NCBI RefSeq assembly: GCF_001750145.1
Contig: NZ_CP015732.1
Location: 2,170,001-2,234,000, forward strand
From: Arthrobacter sp. U41
GTDB lineage: Bacteria; Actinomycetota; Actinomycetes; Actinomycetales; Micrococcaceae
Direction of reading: 5' to 3'
DNA: 64,000 nucleotides
The notes under the pieces are model-generated. The model worked only from the letters and a program-made list of their open reading frames with translations. It did no database searches and had not been told where the DNA came from. Positions 18,096 to 27,719 of this stretch are shown one piece after another (position 1 is the first letter of the stretch; the number at the start of each line of letters is the position of its first letter). A program made the translations under genes and the position numbers.

Positions 18096-21000
18096 TCAGC
18101 CGTCGAACAGGCCCCGCACATCCTCCGCCGACAGTGCCGAGGAGAACATCGCGTCGTCGTCCAGTACGGCGGTGAACAGCTTGGCTTTCTTTTCCTTCAG
18201 CGCCATGACTTTCTCCTCGATGGTGTCCCGGGCCACCAGCCGGTAGACCATGACATTCCGGGTCTGGCCGATGCGATGAGTACGGTCAACGGCTTGCGCC
18301 TCTGAAGCGGGGTTCCACCACGGGTCCAACAGGAAGACGTAGTCCGCCTCGGTCAGGTTTAGTCCGAATCCACCGGCCTTGAGGCTGATCAGGAACACTG
18401 GGGCGTTTCCGGACTTGAACTGCTCAATCACGTCGCCGCGCCGGCGGGTTTTGCCGTCCAGGTAGGCGTACGGGATACCTTCGGCGTCCAGCCGGGCCGC
18501 GGCCTTGCCCAGGAAGCCAGTGAACTGGCTGAAGATCAGCGCGCGGTGTCCCTCGGATACTATGTCGGCAAGCTGCTCCAGCAGGGCGTCGAGCTTGCTG
18601 GACGGGACGGACGCGTATTTCTCGTCCACCAGGGACGCGTCCAGGCTGAGCCTGCGCAACATCGTGAGGGACTTGAAGATCGCGAAGCGGTTCTTGTCCA
18701 TGTCGTCCAGCAGCCCCAGCACCTTCTGTCGTTCGCGCTGTAAATGCCGCTGGTAAATGGTGCGGTGGCGCGGCGCCAGGTCCAACTCCAGCACCTGTTC
18801 CTGTTTGGCGGGCAGATCCTTCGCGACGAGGTCCTTGGTGCGCCGCATCATCAGAGGCCGGATCCGGCGTCGTAATTGCGCCAGTTTCTCCGCATCCCCG
18901 TCCTTCTCCACCGGCTTCTGGTAGTACTCGGCGAAATTCTTCGACGACGGGAACAAACCGGGAGCGGTGATCGCGAACATCGACCACAACTCCATCAGGT
19001 TGTTCTCCATGGGCGTGCCCGTGATGGCGAGCTTGAACGGGGCCGGGAAACGGCGGGCGTTCTGGCTGGCCTTGGTGGCCGGATTCTTGACAAACTGTGC
19101 CTCGTCCAGCACCAGCCCGGCCCAGCGCTGTGCGGCGAACGCGTCGTAGTCGAGCCGGAAGAGCGTATAGGAAACAACCACGACGTCGGACCCGGCAGCC
19201 AGTGCCGCCGGATCCGTCCCGCTGCGCTGCAGCGTGTCCGTGACCGCGGTGACGCGCAACCCGGGGGCGAACCGTCCGATTTCCGCGGCCCAGTTGGGCA
19301 CCACGGAGGTAGGGGCGACCACCAGGAAGGGGTGGCGCGCAGTTTCGTCGCGGTCCGGAGCGCCGATGCCGTTCTTGGCGTGGCAGATCAGAGCGATGGC
19401 CTGGAGGGTTTTGCCCAGGCCCATATCGTCCGCGAGCACGCCGCCCAGGCCCTGCTCCCACAGGAAGGCCAGCCAGTTGTAGCCGTCCTGCTGGTAGGGA
19501 CGCAGCGATGCGTTGAGGTCCGCCGGCAGCGGCACGTCCAGCAGCTCCGTGAACCGCAGCAGCCCGCCAACGCTCCGCCGCCAGGACTCGGCCTGTTCGG
19601 CCGTGGCAGACAGTTCCTCGAGCTCGTCCCAGAGCCCGGCCTGGTACCTGCTGATCCGCAGGGGCCCTTCGTGGTCCTGCAGGGACCTGGCTTCCTCGAT
19701 CAGCCGGCGCAGCTGGAGGAATTCGGGCTGGTCGAGCCGGAAGTAGTTTCCGGTGGAGAGCATCAGGTGTTCCTCGCCTGCGGCCAGGGCGCGGAAGAGC
19801 TGGTCGAAGGGGACATCTTCCCCGCTTAGGGTGACCGTGACGCCCAGATCAAACCAGTCGCCGTCGTCCGTTCCCTGGGTGCTGACGCCGATGAGAGGGC
19901 TGTCCGTCAGCTCGCTGTAGTCCGGCACGGTGCCCGTGGTGACGACCCGTACGTGCTCGAGCTGTTCCAGCACGGGGAGTGCCTCAGTGGTGAACCGGGC
20001 GGCGGCGATGTTTCTGAGCACCGCCGGCGCGGTGCTGCCCGGGTGGCCGGAGGTTGGGTCCGGGAACTGCTCCTGCCAGGCTGCCGGGAACGGGTCCAGG
20101 GCCCCGGCCGCCCGGGCCAGGAGCTGTGCTTCGAACGCGCGGTCGCGGTAGCCGGTGCCCGCATCGGGCAGCGGCTGGCGGGTGACGGTGCCCGCGGAGC
20201 TGTATTCCCAGTGCCATTGAAGGTGCAGCGCGCCGGGATCCTGCGGTGCTCCGGCCGCGGGGCGGCGCTGGGTCCGGCCGGACGGTACCCGCTCTGCTGT
20301 GGATTCGTGCGGGACGTGGGCGGCTGTCAGCACCAGCTCCGGCGGCAGGATCTGCGGCAGCTCCACGGAGCCGTCGCTGCAGATGACATCTGCTGCCTGG
20401 GCGAGTTGCGGGAAGATGGCACCCAGGAAGGAACCGCGGGCCGCCGCCGGAACCAGCAGTTCCGTGCGGTGGCTGATCAGCGGCCGGATGGCGTCAGGAA
20501 CGGGCGCTGTGCTCGGGGCCAGATGGAAAACACGGGGAGCCGTGGAGGTGCCCGGGCCTGTGGCGGCATCCCACCAGAACAGTCCGTGGCCGGGCCGGCC
20601 GATCACGCCCATCGCGGTGCGATCCGCGGAACCGCCGCCGATGCCGACGTACGGCGCCAGCCGCAGTCCGCCGTCGTGATCGCGGATGTCCAGCGAAATG
20701 CTGACAGGCTCATGAACCAAGACGGCGTCGCCGGTCTTTGCGGCCACCAGCGCCACCCCGATGTCGTTTGCCTGGGCGAGGAGCTGCCAGAGCAGCGGGT
20801 TGTTGAAGCCTTCCAGGGGCAGATGCGTATACGGAGCCGACGTGCCCTCGGCAGCGTAGAGCGTGGCGAAGGTGCGCATCCAACGAACCTGTTCCGGACT
20901 GAATTCCTCAAGATGGGCTCCATAGTAGGAGCGCCCGAAGGTATCCCAGCGCAGCTGGCCCACCACCCACTTGCCCTTGGCATTCAGTCTCACCGGCCTG

Positions 21001-21653
21001 GCGGTCAGGCTGACCGGCGGGGCGGATTGATCTTGCCACGGGTCAACGCGGCCACGCTGGTACCAGGCGGGCTGGCTGGAACCGGATTCGTGCAGTTCCA
21101 GCTGCACACCGAGGGGCAGCGTTGGCTTGCTGGCGCTTCGAATGGCCGGTACGCCAGCGAAACCCGGGTACCGTGATGCCGGCTCCGGGTGGAGAAGGGA
21201 ATGGATCTGCTCCTGCCAGGGAGCGGGAGGGGCCGGTTTCTGGACAGCTTTCTGAACGGCGGGTTTCAGAACGGCGGGCGCGGGCTGCCTCGGCGCGCGA
21301 GTGCTCACCGTGGCCGGCGGAATGTCCAGGAGCGCTGGCTGCTCCACGATGGGCCCACTGCTGATGTCCAGGAGCAATGCGGCGACGTGTTTGCAGTTGG
21401 AGCGCATGGGGCAGGAACATTCGCCCCAGTCAAGACGCAATCCGCTGGTGCCGTCCTGGAATGAGACTTTGGTCCGGTAGGGGGCGCCGCGGTTGCCCTG
21501 GACCTTGGCCTTCAACTCCAGGGATTTGGGGTACCACTCAATGCCGGAAACAGCGCCCTTGCGCGCGTACGTGCGGCCGCGACTGAGGGAGGTGGAACCC
21601 ACAAGGGCACTGATCACGGCGTCATCGACCTGCGGAAGCGGGGGTAAAGTCAC
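18096..21653 (-). CDS. SWIM zinc-finger SNF2-family helicase/ATPase
   Basis: 1185 aa from GTG 21653. A SWIM zinc finger lies at about residues 76-96 (CSC then CKH). A ~500-aa bacterial SNF2 accessory region follows, then the SNF2 motor: motif I LADDMGLGKTLQ (about 741), motif II DEAQ, TGTPMENNLMELWSMF, and C-terminal motifs VFLISLKAGGFGLNLTEADYV and DRTHRIGQTRNVMVYR. It should be a double-stranded-DNA translocase remodelling protein-DNA complexes. Such proteins are common in Actinobacteria, with roles in repair or transcription suggested. The first domain is Pro/Ala-rich between residues 110 and 160. No operon partner. Confidence 0.93.
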   Translation of the reverse strand: MTLPPLPQVDDAVISALVGSTSLSRGRTYARKGAVSGIEWYPKSLELKAKVQGNRGAPYRTKVSFQDGTSGLRLDWGECSCPMRSNCKHVAALLLDISSGPIVEQPALLDIPPATVSTRAPRQPAPAVLKPAVQKAVQKPAPPAPWQEQIHSLLHPEPASRYPGFAGVPAIRSASKPTLPLGVQLELHESGSSQPAWYQRGRVDPWQDQSAPPVSLTARPVRLNAKGKWVVGQLRWDTFGRSYYGAHLEEFSPEQVRWMRTFATLYAAEGTSAPYTHLPLEGFNNPLLWQLLAQANDIGVALVAAKTGDAVLVHEPVSISLDIRDHDGGLRLAPYVGIGGGSADRTAMGVIGRPGHGLFWWDAATGPGTSTAPRVFHLAPSTAPVPDAIRPLISHRTELLVPAAARGSFLGAIFPQLAQAADVICSDGSVELPQILPPELVLTAAHVPHESTAERVPSGRTQRRPAAGAPQDPGALHLQWHWEYSSAGTVTRQPLPDAGTGYRDRAFEAQLLARAAGALDPFPAAWQEQFPDPTSGHPGSTAPAVLRNIAAARFTTEALPVLEQLEHVRVVTTGTVPDYSELTDSPLIGVSTQGTDDGDWFDLGVTVTLSGEDVPFDQLFRALAAGEEHLMLSTGNYFRLDQPEFLQLRRLIEEARSLQDHEGPLRISRYQAGLWDELEELSATAEQAESWRRSVGGLLRFTELLDVPLPADLNASLRPYQQDGYNWLAFLWEQGLGGVLADDMGLGKTLQAIALICHAKNGIGAPDRDETARHPFLVVAPTSVVPNWAAEIGRFAPGLRVTAVTDTLQRSGTDPAALAAGSDVVVVSYTLFRLDYDAFAAQRWAGLVLDEAQFVKNPATKASQNARRFPAPFKLAITGTPMENNLMELWSMFAITAPGLFPSSKNFAEYYQKPVEKDGDAEKLAQLRRRIRPLMMRRTKDLVAKDLPAKQEQVLELDLAPRHRTIYQRHLQRERQKVLGLLDDMDKNRFAIFKSLTMLRRLSLDASLVDEKYASVPSSKLDALLEQLADIVSEGHRALIFSQFTGFLGKAAARLDAEGIPYAYLDGKTRRRGDVIEQFKSGNAPVFLISLKAGGFGLNLTEADYVFLLDPWWNPASEAQAVDRTHRIGQTRNVMVYRLVARDTIEEKVMALKEKKAKLFTAVLDDDAMFSSALSAEDVRGLFDG

Positions 21654-21819
21654 GGCTTAACGGTAACTGCTGGTGCGAGCCTCTTGCGAGCACCCGGTCA
21701 TCGTCCGGTGGGCTTCAACTCTGGATTCGGCGGACAGGGCCCGGTAGCGCTCAGGCGGTGTGGCTGGGGGCTTCTCCATTTGTCGCGGCTTAAACCGTCG
21801 GCCGGACGGTCAAGGTCGC

Positions 21820-22272
21820 TCAGGTGCGACTATCCAATACCGACTCCAGTTTCTCGAAGGACTCGGTCCATCCGCTGCGGTGCAGGGCCAGCCGCTCTTC
21901 CGTCAGGAACGGTCCCTGCGAGAGCACCAGGCGCGTGGCTTCGCCGGTACTCCCGAGTGCGAGGTCGACGACGGTTTCCCGGTCGTCCGGTGTCGGTTCC
22001 TCCCAGCGGAAGGTGTACACCAGACGCCAGGGAGGATCGATCTCCAGGAACTCGCCTGAGAGGTGGAACGGTTCGCCCTCCGGTGGCGTCATGCGGAATC
22101 CGTAGCGGCCGCCTTCCGTGAGGTTCAGTTCGGCTGCAGGGATGGTGAAGCCGTGCGGACCCCACCACTTCATAAGTTCGGTCGATTCCGTCAGCATCCT
22201 GAAGACTTCCTCCGGGGGAGCATCGAGCGTGCATTCCAGGTTCAGGACCAGCCCGCCAGTTTCCTCGTTCAT
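21820..22272 (-). CDS. SRPBCC / AHSA1-like domain protein
   Basis: 150 aa. Begins LNLECTLDAPPEEVFRMLTESTELMKWWGP and contains YGFRMTPPEGE and a C-terminal GWTESFEKLE, the AHSA1 (START-like) fold signature. These proteins bind hydrophobic ligands or act as toxin/stress modifiers; no specific role is seen here. No good ribosome-binding site precedes the ATG. It lies downstream of the flavin monooxygenase gene on the same strand. Confidence 0.85.
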   Translation of the reverse strand: MNEETGGLVLNLECTLDAPPEEVFRMLTESTELMKWWGPHGFTIPAAELNLTEGGRYGFRMTPPEGEPFHLSGEFLEIDPPWRLVYTFRWEEPTPDDRETVVDLALGSTGEATRLVLSQGPFLTEERLALHRSGWTESFEKLESVLDSRT

Positions 22273-22344
22273 CGTCCCACTCTGGCATCTTGCGGGCGCT
22301 GGCGGAAGGGGGCGGGTTGGCAGCCGCCACGCCGCGCTTGCCGG

Positions 22345-23490
22345 TCATGCCGCCAGCCCGCTCCGGACCTCCGCTCCGTGCTGCGGAGCCTCTTTGGCGG
22401 CGAGCCGCTTCGCCAGGTATTTGGCATCCCGGCCCACACCGGGGAGGGTTTCCGATGCTTCTGCGAAGATGAGCTCTTTCCCCAGCAGGTAGAGGCCCGG
22501 CAGGGCATCCACGATCCCGCGGTGCTGCTGCTCCCGCCAGTTCGCGGGCAGCGCCGGGATGTCCAGCCACGGGTAGGCCTCGGTGAAGCCGGTGCACCAG
22601 ATGACATTTGCCACCGGAAGGCGCTGGCCGTCGTCGAGCATCACCGCGCCGTCCTGGACTCCGGTGACCCGCGGCACCAGGTGGACGCCGGCGGCGCCCA
22701 GGTCCGCGAGCTTGGTGCGGATCAACGGCCTGGCCATGGCGGCGATCTTGGGCAGCGCCTTGCGACCCACCGGCGTGCTGGTGTTCAGCACGTGCAGCCC
22801 GGCGAAGCGGACCACCGGGAACAGGAAGCGGGCCGCGGTCCGGCCGTGCCGGAACGGGAGCTCGCCACTCGGCTTGCCGGCCAGCCAGGTTTCGTGTGTG
22901 CGGCTGGTCTCCAGGGCGATCTCCGCCCCGGAGTTGCCCACCCCCACCACCAGGACGGGACCGGGCTTGAGTTGCGCCGGGTTCTTGTAGTGGTGGGAGT
23001 GGAGCTGCACGACGTCGGACGGCAGTTCCGCCGCAAAGCCCGGCGTCTTGGGCAGCTGGCAGGCACCGGTGGCGAGGACGACGTTCGCCGCCGTCCAGCG
23101 CTGCGTCCCGGCCGTGACATGGAACCGCTGCCCGTCGTGGCTCAGCCGGGTGACGGCCGTGTTGGGCCGGACCGGCAGGTGGAACCGGGAGGCGTAGTCC
23201 TCCAGATAGTCCGCCTGCTCATCCTTGGTGGGGAAGGCGAGGGGGTCCCCCGGGAAGGGCCGGCCGGGCAGGCCGTCGTACTTGGCCGGGGTGAACAGGC
23301 GCAGCGAGTCCCAGCGGCTCCGCCACGCGTCGCCAACCCGGGTGCCGGCGTCAAGAATGACAAAGTTCCGGTGCTGCCGCGCCAGGTAGTAGCCCAGCGC
23401 CAGGCCGGACTGTCCGGCGCCGATGATGACGGTGTCGACGGCGGCAGTGCCGACGGCGCCGCCGGTGTCGGTTGCTGGGGTGGTGTTCAT
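22345..23490 (-). CDS. flavin-containing monooxygenase-like NAD(P)/FAD oxidoreductase
   Basis: 381 aa. ATG 23490 is chosen because AGGAGG lies 7 nt upstream. FAD-binding motif VIIGAGQSGLALGYYLARQ near the N-terminus, NADPH-binding motif VLVVGVGNSGAEIALE (about residues 170-185) and the DVVQLHSHHYKNP flavin-monooxygenase fingerprint region are present, followed by VIWCTGFTEAYPWLD. Similar proteins (CzcO/YpdA-like) oxidise small substrates or ketones. A small membrane protein gene is just upstream on the same strand. Confidence 0.9.
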   Translation of the reverse strand: MNTTPATDTGGAVGTAAVDTVIIGAGQSGLALGYYLARQHRNFVILDAGTRVGDAWRSRWDSLRLFTPAKYDGLPGRPFPGDPLAFPTKDEQADYLEDYASRFHLPVRPNTAVTRLSHDGQRFHVTAGTQRWTAANVVLATGACQLPKTPGFAAELPSDVVQLHSHHYKNPAQLKPGPVLVVGVGNSGAEIALETSRTHETWLAGKPSGELPFRHGRTAARFLFPVVRFAGLHVLNTSTPVGRKALPKIAAMARPLIRTKLADLGAAGVHLVPRVTGVQDGAVMLDDGQRLPVANVIWCTGFTEAYPWLDIPALPANWREQQHRGIVDALPGLYLLGKELIFAEASETLPGVGRDAKYLAKRLAAKEAPQHGAEVRSGLAA

Positions 23491-23528
23491 GGTGGTGCCT
23501 CCTTGGTGTTGCACGTGCGGTGGGGTGG

Positions 23529-23837
23529 TTATGAACGCTGTGCCCGCTGTGCCTGCTGTGCCGCCGGCTGGACCGCGGGTCCGGACCGGAAACGCAGGTA
23601 CCAGATGAGCAGCAGCGCGGAGGCGACGACGTAGAAGGAGTGCAACAGCCAGATCGGCCCCAGCGGGAGGCTGAAGACGTACAGGCAGTGCACTGCGTTG
23701 GCGACGTTGCTCAGCGCGAGGTAGCCGAGGCTGTAGGAGTCAAGATCCCTCGTGTGCAGGGCCTTGAGCAGCATGGGCAGGTAGCTCACCGCGAAGAGGC
23801 CGGTGGAAACCATTCCTGCGAGCACTGAAACGTTCAT
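23529..23837 (-). CDS. small SemiSWEET/PQ-loop-like membrane protein
   Basis: 102 aa from ATG 23837. Three hydrophobic helices: VLAGMVSTGLFAVSYLPMLLKAL, LGYLALSNVANAVHCLYVF and PIWLLHSFYVVASALLLIWYL. The YLPML...HTRDLDSYSLGYL segment matches the PQ-loop pattern (SYLPQLxKxxxTKxxxSxS) with Gln replaced by Met. A three-helix single-repeat protein of ~100 aa fits the SemiSWEET group, which dimerises to transport sugars; function here is not proven. It is 38 nt upstream of the monooxygenase gene on the same strand. Confidence 0.65.
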   Translation of the reverse strand: MNVSVLAGMVSTGLFAVSYLPMLLKALHTRDLDSYSLGYLALSNVANAVHCLYVFSLPLGPIWLLHSFYVVASALLLIWYLRFRSGPAVQPAAQQAQRAQRS

Positions 23838-23948
23838 GCCATTAACGCTATTTTTCGTCGCGTCGCGGCGAATCGGGCGAATCACCCATTTCGCATTTGC
23901 CGGGGAGAAATCCGGCGGGTGGGGAATGGGTATTTGTATGCAGGGAGG

Positions 23949-25649
23949 TCAGGCCAGTCCGTGCTGGTAGGCGTAGGCCGTGACCGCGGCCCGGGAGGTC
24001 AGGCCCAGCTTGGTGAAGATATTGCTCAGGTGCCGGGCCACGGTTTTTTCGCTGATGAACAGTTCGGCTGCGATGTTGCGGTTGCTCAGGCCGGCGGAGA
24101 CGAGCCGGACCACCTCGGCCTCGCGGGCGGTGAGCGGCCCGGCGTCGGCGGCGTGATGGGCGTCGTTGTTGCTGGTTGGCGCCGGGGCTGTCCGGGCCTC
24201 CGGCGCTCCGGGCAGCGGTTGCTCAAGCTCCAGTTGCTCGAGCTCCGGTTGCTCAAGCTCCGCGAGCGCCGGCGCGGCGCCCAGCTCGGAAAATACTGCC
24301 CGGGCCGCCTCATGCTCCAACCGGGCGGATTCCTCATCGCCGAGCGCGGCGCACAGCCTGGCCAGGAGGGCGCGGCAGCGGGCCGCTTCGAACGGTGCGT
24401 CGAGGCTGAGCCAGCGGGACCACGCGCGGCGCAGCGGGACCAGGGCAGCCTCGGGGTTGCCCTCGTGGAACAGGACAGCGGCCTCGGACTGCTCGGCGAG
24501 GGCGTGCAGCATCGGCATGTCGATCGAGGCGCACAGCGCGGTCAGCTCCTCCGCGGCGGCCCGTGCTGCCGGCGCGTCCCCTGCCGCCAGTTCGACCTCC
24601 ACCCGGGCGGCGAGCATCCGGCGCCGGTAGGCTGGGTCGACGCCGTCCATCGCCTGCCGGAGCAGGGACCGGGCCTGGTCCGGCCTGCCTTGGGCCAGAC
24701 GCAGGAGCGCCAGCCCGGGCTGCGGCGGGAAACCGGTCTCCTGAGCGTGCAGGTAGCAGGCCTCGGCGGCGTCGAAGTCGCCCCGGAGCCGGTGGATTTC
24801 GCCCTGTTCGTAGAAGCCGCCGTAGGTGGCCATGCGGTCGCCGCGGAAGGCGAGGTCCAGCGCCGCTTTGGCCTCGTCCATCGCCTCGGTCCAGGCGCCG
24901 TGCAGCCGGTACAACTCGGCCCGGTGCATCTGGCACTGACCGCTGAAGGCCACCAGGCTCTGTTGCGCGTCGCACCACCGGTCCAGCGCCCGAGTCCACT
25001 CGTGGGCGCGGTGCAGGTCGAAGGCCAGACGGCAGGTTTCGATCACCGCGCAGTAGATGATCCCGGCGGGGATCGGGGAGATTTCCCCGACGGTGACGGC
25101 GACCATGGCTTCGTCAAGCAGGGCCAGGCCGTCGTCGAACTCGCCCAGCATGACCTTCGCCTGCCCCAGGCCCAGCGTACCGAGGGCCGCAGAGTCAGCG
25201 TCCCCGCGGGCCCGGCCGAGGTCGGCGGCCCGGGTGAAGGCTTCCGCGGCGGCGGCTCCGTCGCCGCGGTAGAGGGCGCCCAGCCCGGCAGGGACGGACA
25301 GCAGGCCCTCGAAAGGGCAAGGCTCGGGCAGGTCCTCGATGATCCGGTGGGCGCGGGCGAACCAGCCGGCACTGCGGGCCGGTTCGCCCAGCAGGATGAG
25401 GTTCATCCCGGTCCAGACAGCGCAACGGACGGCGGCGGAGTAGTCGCCGTCGGCGAGGTACTTCAGGTGCGCCCGGGCCAGGATGTCCACTCCCTCGGAG
25501 CCCCGGCCGGTGAGGATGACGGAGGTGGCCAGCTGTTCCAGATCCCTGGCCGGGAGTTCGGCGTCGTGGTCGGCTGCGGTGTACTGCCCGACGGCGTCCG
25601 GCCAGCGCCGTTCGGCGTAGGCTTCCCGGCCGTGTGCGAGTGTAGACAT
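23949..25649 (-). CDS. LuxR-family transcriptional regulator with TPR-like sensor region
   Basis: 566 aa, ATG 25649 with GGAGG upstream. The C-terminal ~65 residues form the LuxR/GerE helix-turn-helix (PLTAREAEVVRLVSAGLSNRNIAAELFISEKTV, ARHLSNIFTKLG). The N-terminal ~450 residues are Ala/Leu-rich helical hairpins (for example VGQYTAADHDAELPARDLEQ, LAFRGDRMATYGGFYEQGEI) in a TPR-like array. Between them is a five-residue microrepeat ELEQP/LEQLE/LEQP. Similar regulators lacking the LuxR autoinducer domain respond to unknown signals. No coupled target is evident. Confidence 0.88.
   Translation of the reverse strand: MSTLAHGREAYAERRWPDAVGQYTAADHDAELPARDLEQLATSVILTGRGSEGVDILARAHLKYLADGDYSAAVRCAVWTGMNLILLGEPARSAGWFARAHRIIEDLPEPCPFEGLLSVPAGLGALYRGDGAAAAEAFTRAADLGRARGDADSAALGTLGLGQAKVMLGEFDDGLALLDEAMVAVTVGEISPIPAGIIYCAVIETCRLAFDLHRAHEWTRALDRWCDAQQSLVAFSGQCQMHRAELYRLHGAWTEAMDEAKAALDLAFRGDRMATYGGFYEQGEIHRLRGDFDAAEACYLHAQETGFPPQPGLALLRLAQGRPDQARSLLRQAMDGVDPAYRRRMLAARVEVELAAGDAPAARAAAEELTALCASIDMPMLHALAEQSEAAVLFHEGNPEAALVPLRRAWSRWLSLDAPFEAARCRALLARLCAALGDEESARLEHEAARAVFSELGAAPALAELEQPELEQLELEQPLPGAPEARTAPAPTSNNDAHHAADAGPLTAREAEVVRLVSAGLSNRNIAAELFISEKTVARHLSNIFTKLGLTSRAAVTAYAYQHGLA
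24218..24262. repeat. three in-frame 15-bp repeats in the LuxR gene
   Basis: The units GTTGCTCAAGCTCC, AGTTGCTCGAGCTCC and GGTTGCTCAAGCTCC follow each other. Read on the minus strand they encode the pentapeptide repeat LEQPE/LEQLE/LEQP in the linker between the TPR-like region and the DNA-binding domain. Being multiples of three, copy changes keep the frame. Confidence 0.65.
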
Positions 25650-25804
25650 CGCGCCTCCCCGTTCCCGGTGGCGGGTCTGAGCCTGGGGGCGCTGCCCGGC
25701 CCCGGCACTCCCGGAACCGGGGGGTGGGCGCGCGGCCCGTCATCTGCTTTTCAGGCTACCGCCGCCGGTTACGGGGCGGCAAGGTGCGGGGCCGAAGCTG
25801 AGTT

Positions 25805-26614
25805 TCAGCCGAGGGAATGGAAGAACGCCGCCGCGTCCCCGGCGACCCGCTCCGGGCACTCCCACAGGACCAGGTGCGCCACGTCGGGGTAGACCTTCAC
25901 CGCTGCGCCGGGGATCCGGGCGGCCAGGGTCTCCTGATCCTCGCGGGGGAGCAGGTTGTCCCGGGCGCCCCAGAGGATCAGCGTCGGCGCGTGGATGGTT
26001 CCCGATTCCGTGGGCGGCGTGGCCTCGCACAGGCCGTTGAGGATGCCTTTCCATGCGCGGGCGGGCATCCTGAGGCCGTCGCGCACGCGGTCCTCGATGA
26101 ACCCTGCGGGAACCTCGTGCAGCATGGGAAACCAGGTCAGGGATTCCCGTACCCAGGCCTCGCTGAGCGGGTCGGTCAGGCCGTCCACTTCGTCGGCGAA
26201 GGCGGGCCGGCCCTGCAGGCTTAGGGGAGCTCCCACCAGCACCATCGCCGCAACCCGTCCGGGGCAGGTAACGGCCAGCTGCTGGGCAACGTAGCCACCG
26301 CTCGAGGAGCCAAGGACGAAAGCCTCCGGCACGTTCAGGGCGTCCAGGATCGCGGCGACGTCCTCGGCCTGTTCGGCCAGGGAATAGCCATCCTCCGGTT
26401 TGTCCGCCTCGCCGTGCCCGCGGAGATCGGGAGCATAAATCCTGAAGCCGGTCAGCAGGGGTATGAGGCGGTCAAAGCTTCCGCGGGATTCGCCCCATGC
26501 ATGCAGCAGCAGCACCGGTTTCGCGTCGGCGGCGCCCCGGACGAGGCACGGCACCGTAATGCCGGTGCGGAGATTGAGGTCCCGGACTTCGGATTCCATA
26601 GACCCGGTTTCCAT
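25805..26614 (-). CDS. alpha/beta-fold hydrolase
   Basis: 269 aa. The oxyanion region LLLHAWGES, the nucleophile elbow LGSSSGGYVA (Ser at about residue 103, GxSxG as G-S-S-S-G), the catalytic Asp region LILWGARDNLLP and the catalytic His near VYPDVAHLVLWE form a complete triad. The cap is helical. This is the broad epoxide hydrolase/haloperoxidase-like lipase/esterase clan; the substrate is not recognisable. Separate from its neighbours. Confidence 0.88.
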   Translation of the reverse strand: METGSMESEVRDLNLRTGITVPCLVRGAADAKPVLLLHAWGESRGSFDRLIPLLTGFRIYAPDLRGHGEADKPEDGYSLAEQAEDVAAILDALNVPEAFVLGSSSGGYVAQQLAVTCPGRVAAMVLVGAPLSLQGRPAFADEVDGLTDPLSEAWVRESLTWFPMLHEVPAGFIEDRVRDGLRMPARAWKGILNGLCEATPPTESGTIHAPTLILWGARDNLLPREDQETLAARIPGAAVKVYPDVAHLVLWECPERVAGDAAAFFHSLG

Positions 26615-26733
26615 AGCCTCAGGGTACGCCGCAGCGGCTGCCCGGATCGCGGTCCTGGGGACGCCCGGCGCGGCCGGCCGCCGTTGGGCCTGTGATTTGC
26701 CGCTGAGGTCAGGGGAGAGGGATGGCCGTGACG

Positions 26734-27626
26734 CTAGTTCGTGTCCGGTTCCCCGCGCCGCAGGTGCCGGTGGTGCAGCTCGTAGCTGTCGAACACATCG
26801 GAGGACGTGGTTCCGGAATGGCCGAATTTGCCGCGAAGGACCTCCGCGAGGGCGTCCAGCGACGCGTGGAGCATCCGTCCGGCGAACCGGAGTTCAGGGC
26901 TCTCGCTGCGCTGGGCCTGGGACGCGAGCTCCTGGGCGTAGGCCACCGTGGCGGGCAAGGAGCCGCGCTGTTCGATTTCACGGAAGTAATAGGTTTCATG
27001 GAACGCAAGCAGATCTATGCTCACCGAAGCCACGTTTCCGGCCATTGATTCCAGCAGCCCGGCAGCATGCCTTGGATCCAGCGACAATACACCCGCCGGA
27101 CCTGCGGCCTCCGGAACAGGCTCAGTTGGTGGGCAAGTGTCCGGCGGCGGTTCAGGGCCGGGTACGTCTGCAGGATCCAGGTGACCGTTGCCGTCAGCAA
27201 CCCGAAGCCGGTGACGGCCTGGAGGGCCACAACCAGCCTGAGCAGCGGATGCGCCGGTACGATTTCGCCGAACCCCACGGTGGAAAGAGTGACTAGGGAG
27301 ATGTAGAGCGCTTCGGCAAAGTCGCTCCGCTGCGGCACCCCGGCTCCGTGAACAAAACCGGCCGGCAGGTGAGGCAGATAGAGCAGGGCCCAGCCGATGG
27401 CCGCCAGGGCCGCCCAGGCGCCAATGATTGCGGCCATGGCCAAAGGTGCTGCGATGAAGGAGCCCCGGCCCCGCAGTTTTCTGGACACCAGCCAGAATCC
27501 GCGCATGATCGCCCGGCCCAGAGGACCGGACCCGTGCGGGTAGAGGAGCGTACGAAAGACGTCAACGAGCATCAGCAGAACCAGCCCGGCTCCCAGAATC
27601 GTCCAGAGCGTGCCTTCGAAGTCCAT
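26734..27626 (-). pseudogene. two-TM potassium-channel-like gene, broken by a frameshift
   Basis: Two overlapping frames together make one ~297-codon gene. Frame 1 (27626 to 27021) gives an N-terminal channel module: two hydrophobic helices and a re-entrant pore with selectivity-filter-like STVGFGE after TLSTVGFG, as in the K+ channel family (Ion_trans_2). Frame 2 (27120 to 26734) supplies a C-terminal cytoplasmic domain (RHAAGLLESMAGNVASV...). They meet near nt 27105-27120: reading frame 2 upstream gives EAAGPAGVLSLDPRHAAG directly after frame 1 LSLFRRP. A single-base indel near the run CCGGAGGCCGCAGG explains this. A sequencing error or a slippery site are alternatives. Confidence 0.75.
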
Positions 27627-27655
27627 GCCTCATCCTATGGGCGGCACCGTGGGCA

Positions 27656-27702
27656 CAGTAAAAAACAGAGGAACCCCGCAGTGCCGGCACTGCGGGGTTC
27701 CT
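27656..27702 (-). terminator. strong intrinsic terminator (17-bp perfect palindrome plus U-run)
   Basis: The 34-bp stretch 27669-27702 is a perfect inverted repeat with arms AGGAACCCCGCAGTGCC and its complement, no loop. Read on the minus strand it is followed by CTGTTTTTTAC, an ideal U-run. It ends transcription of the 27720-28073 gene before the broken channel gene. Confidence 0.9.
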
Positions 27703-27719
27703 CACTGGCTGGATCCAGG

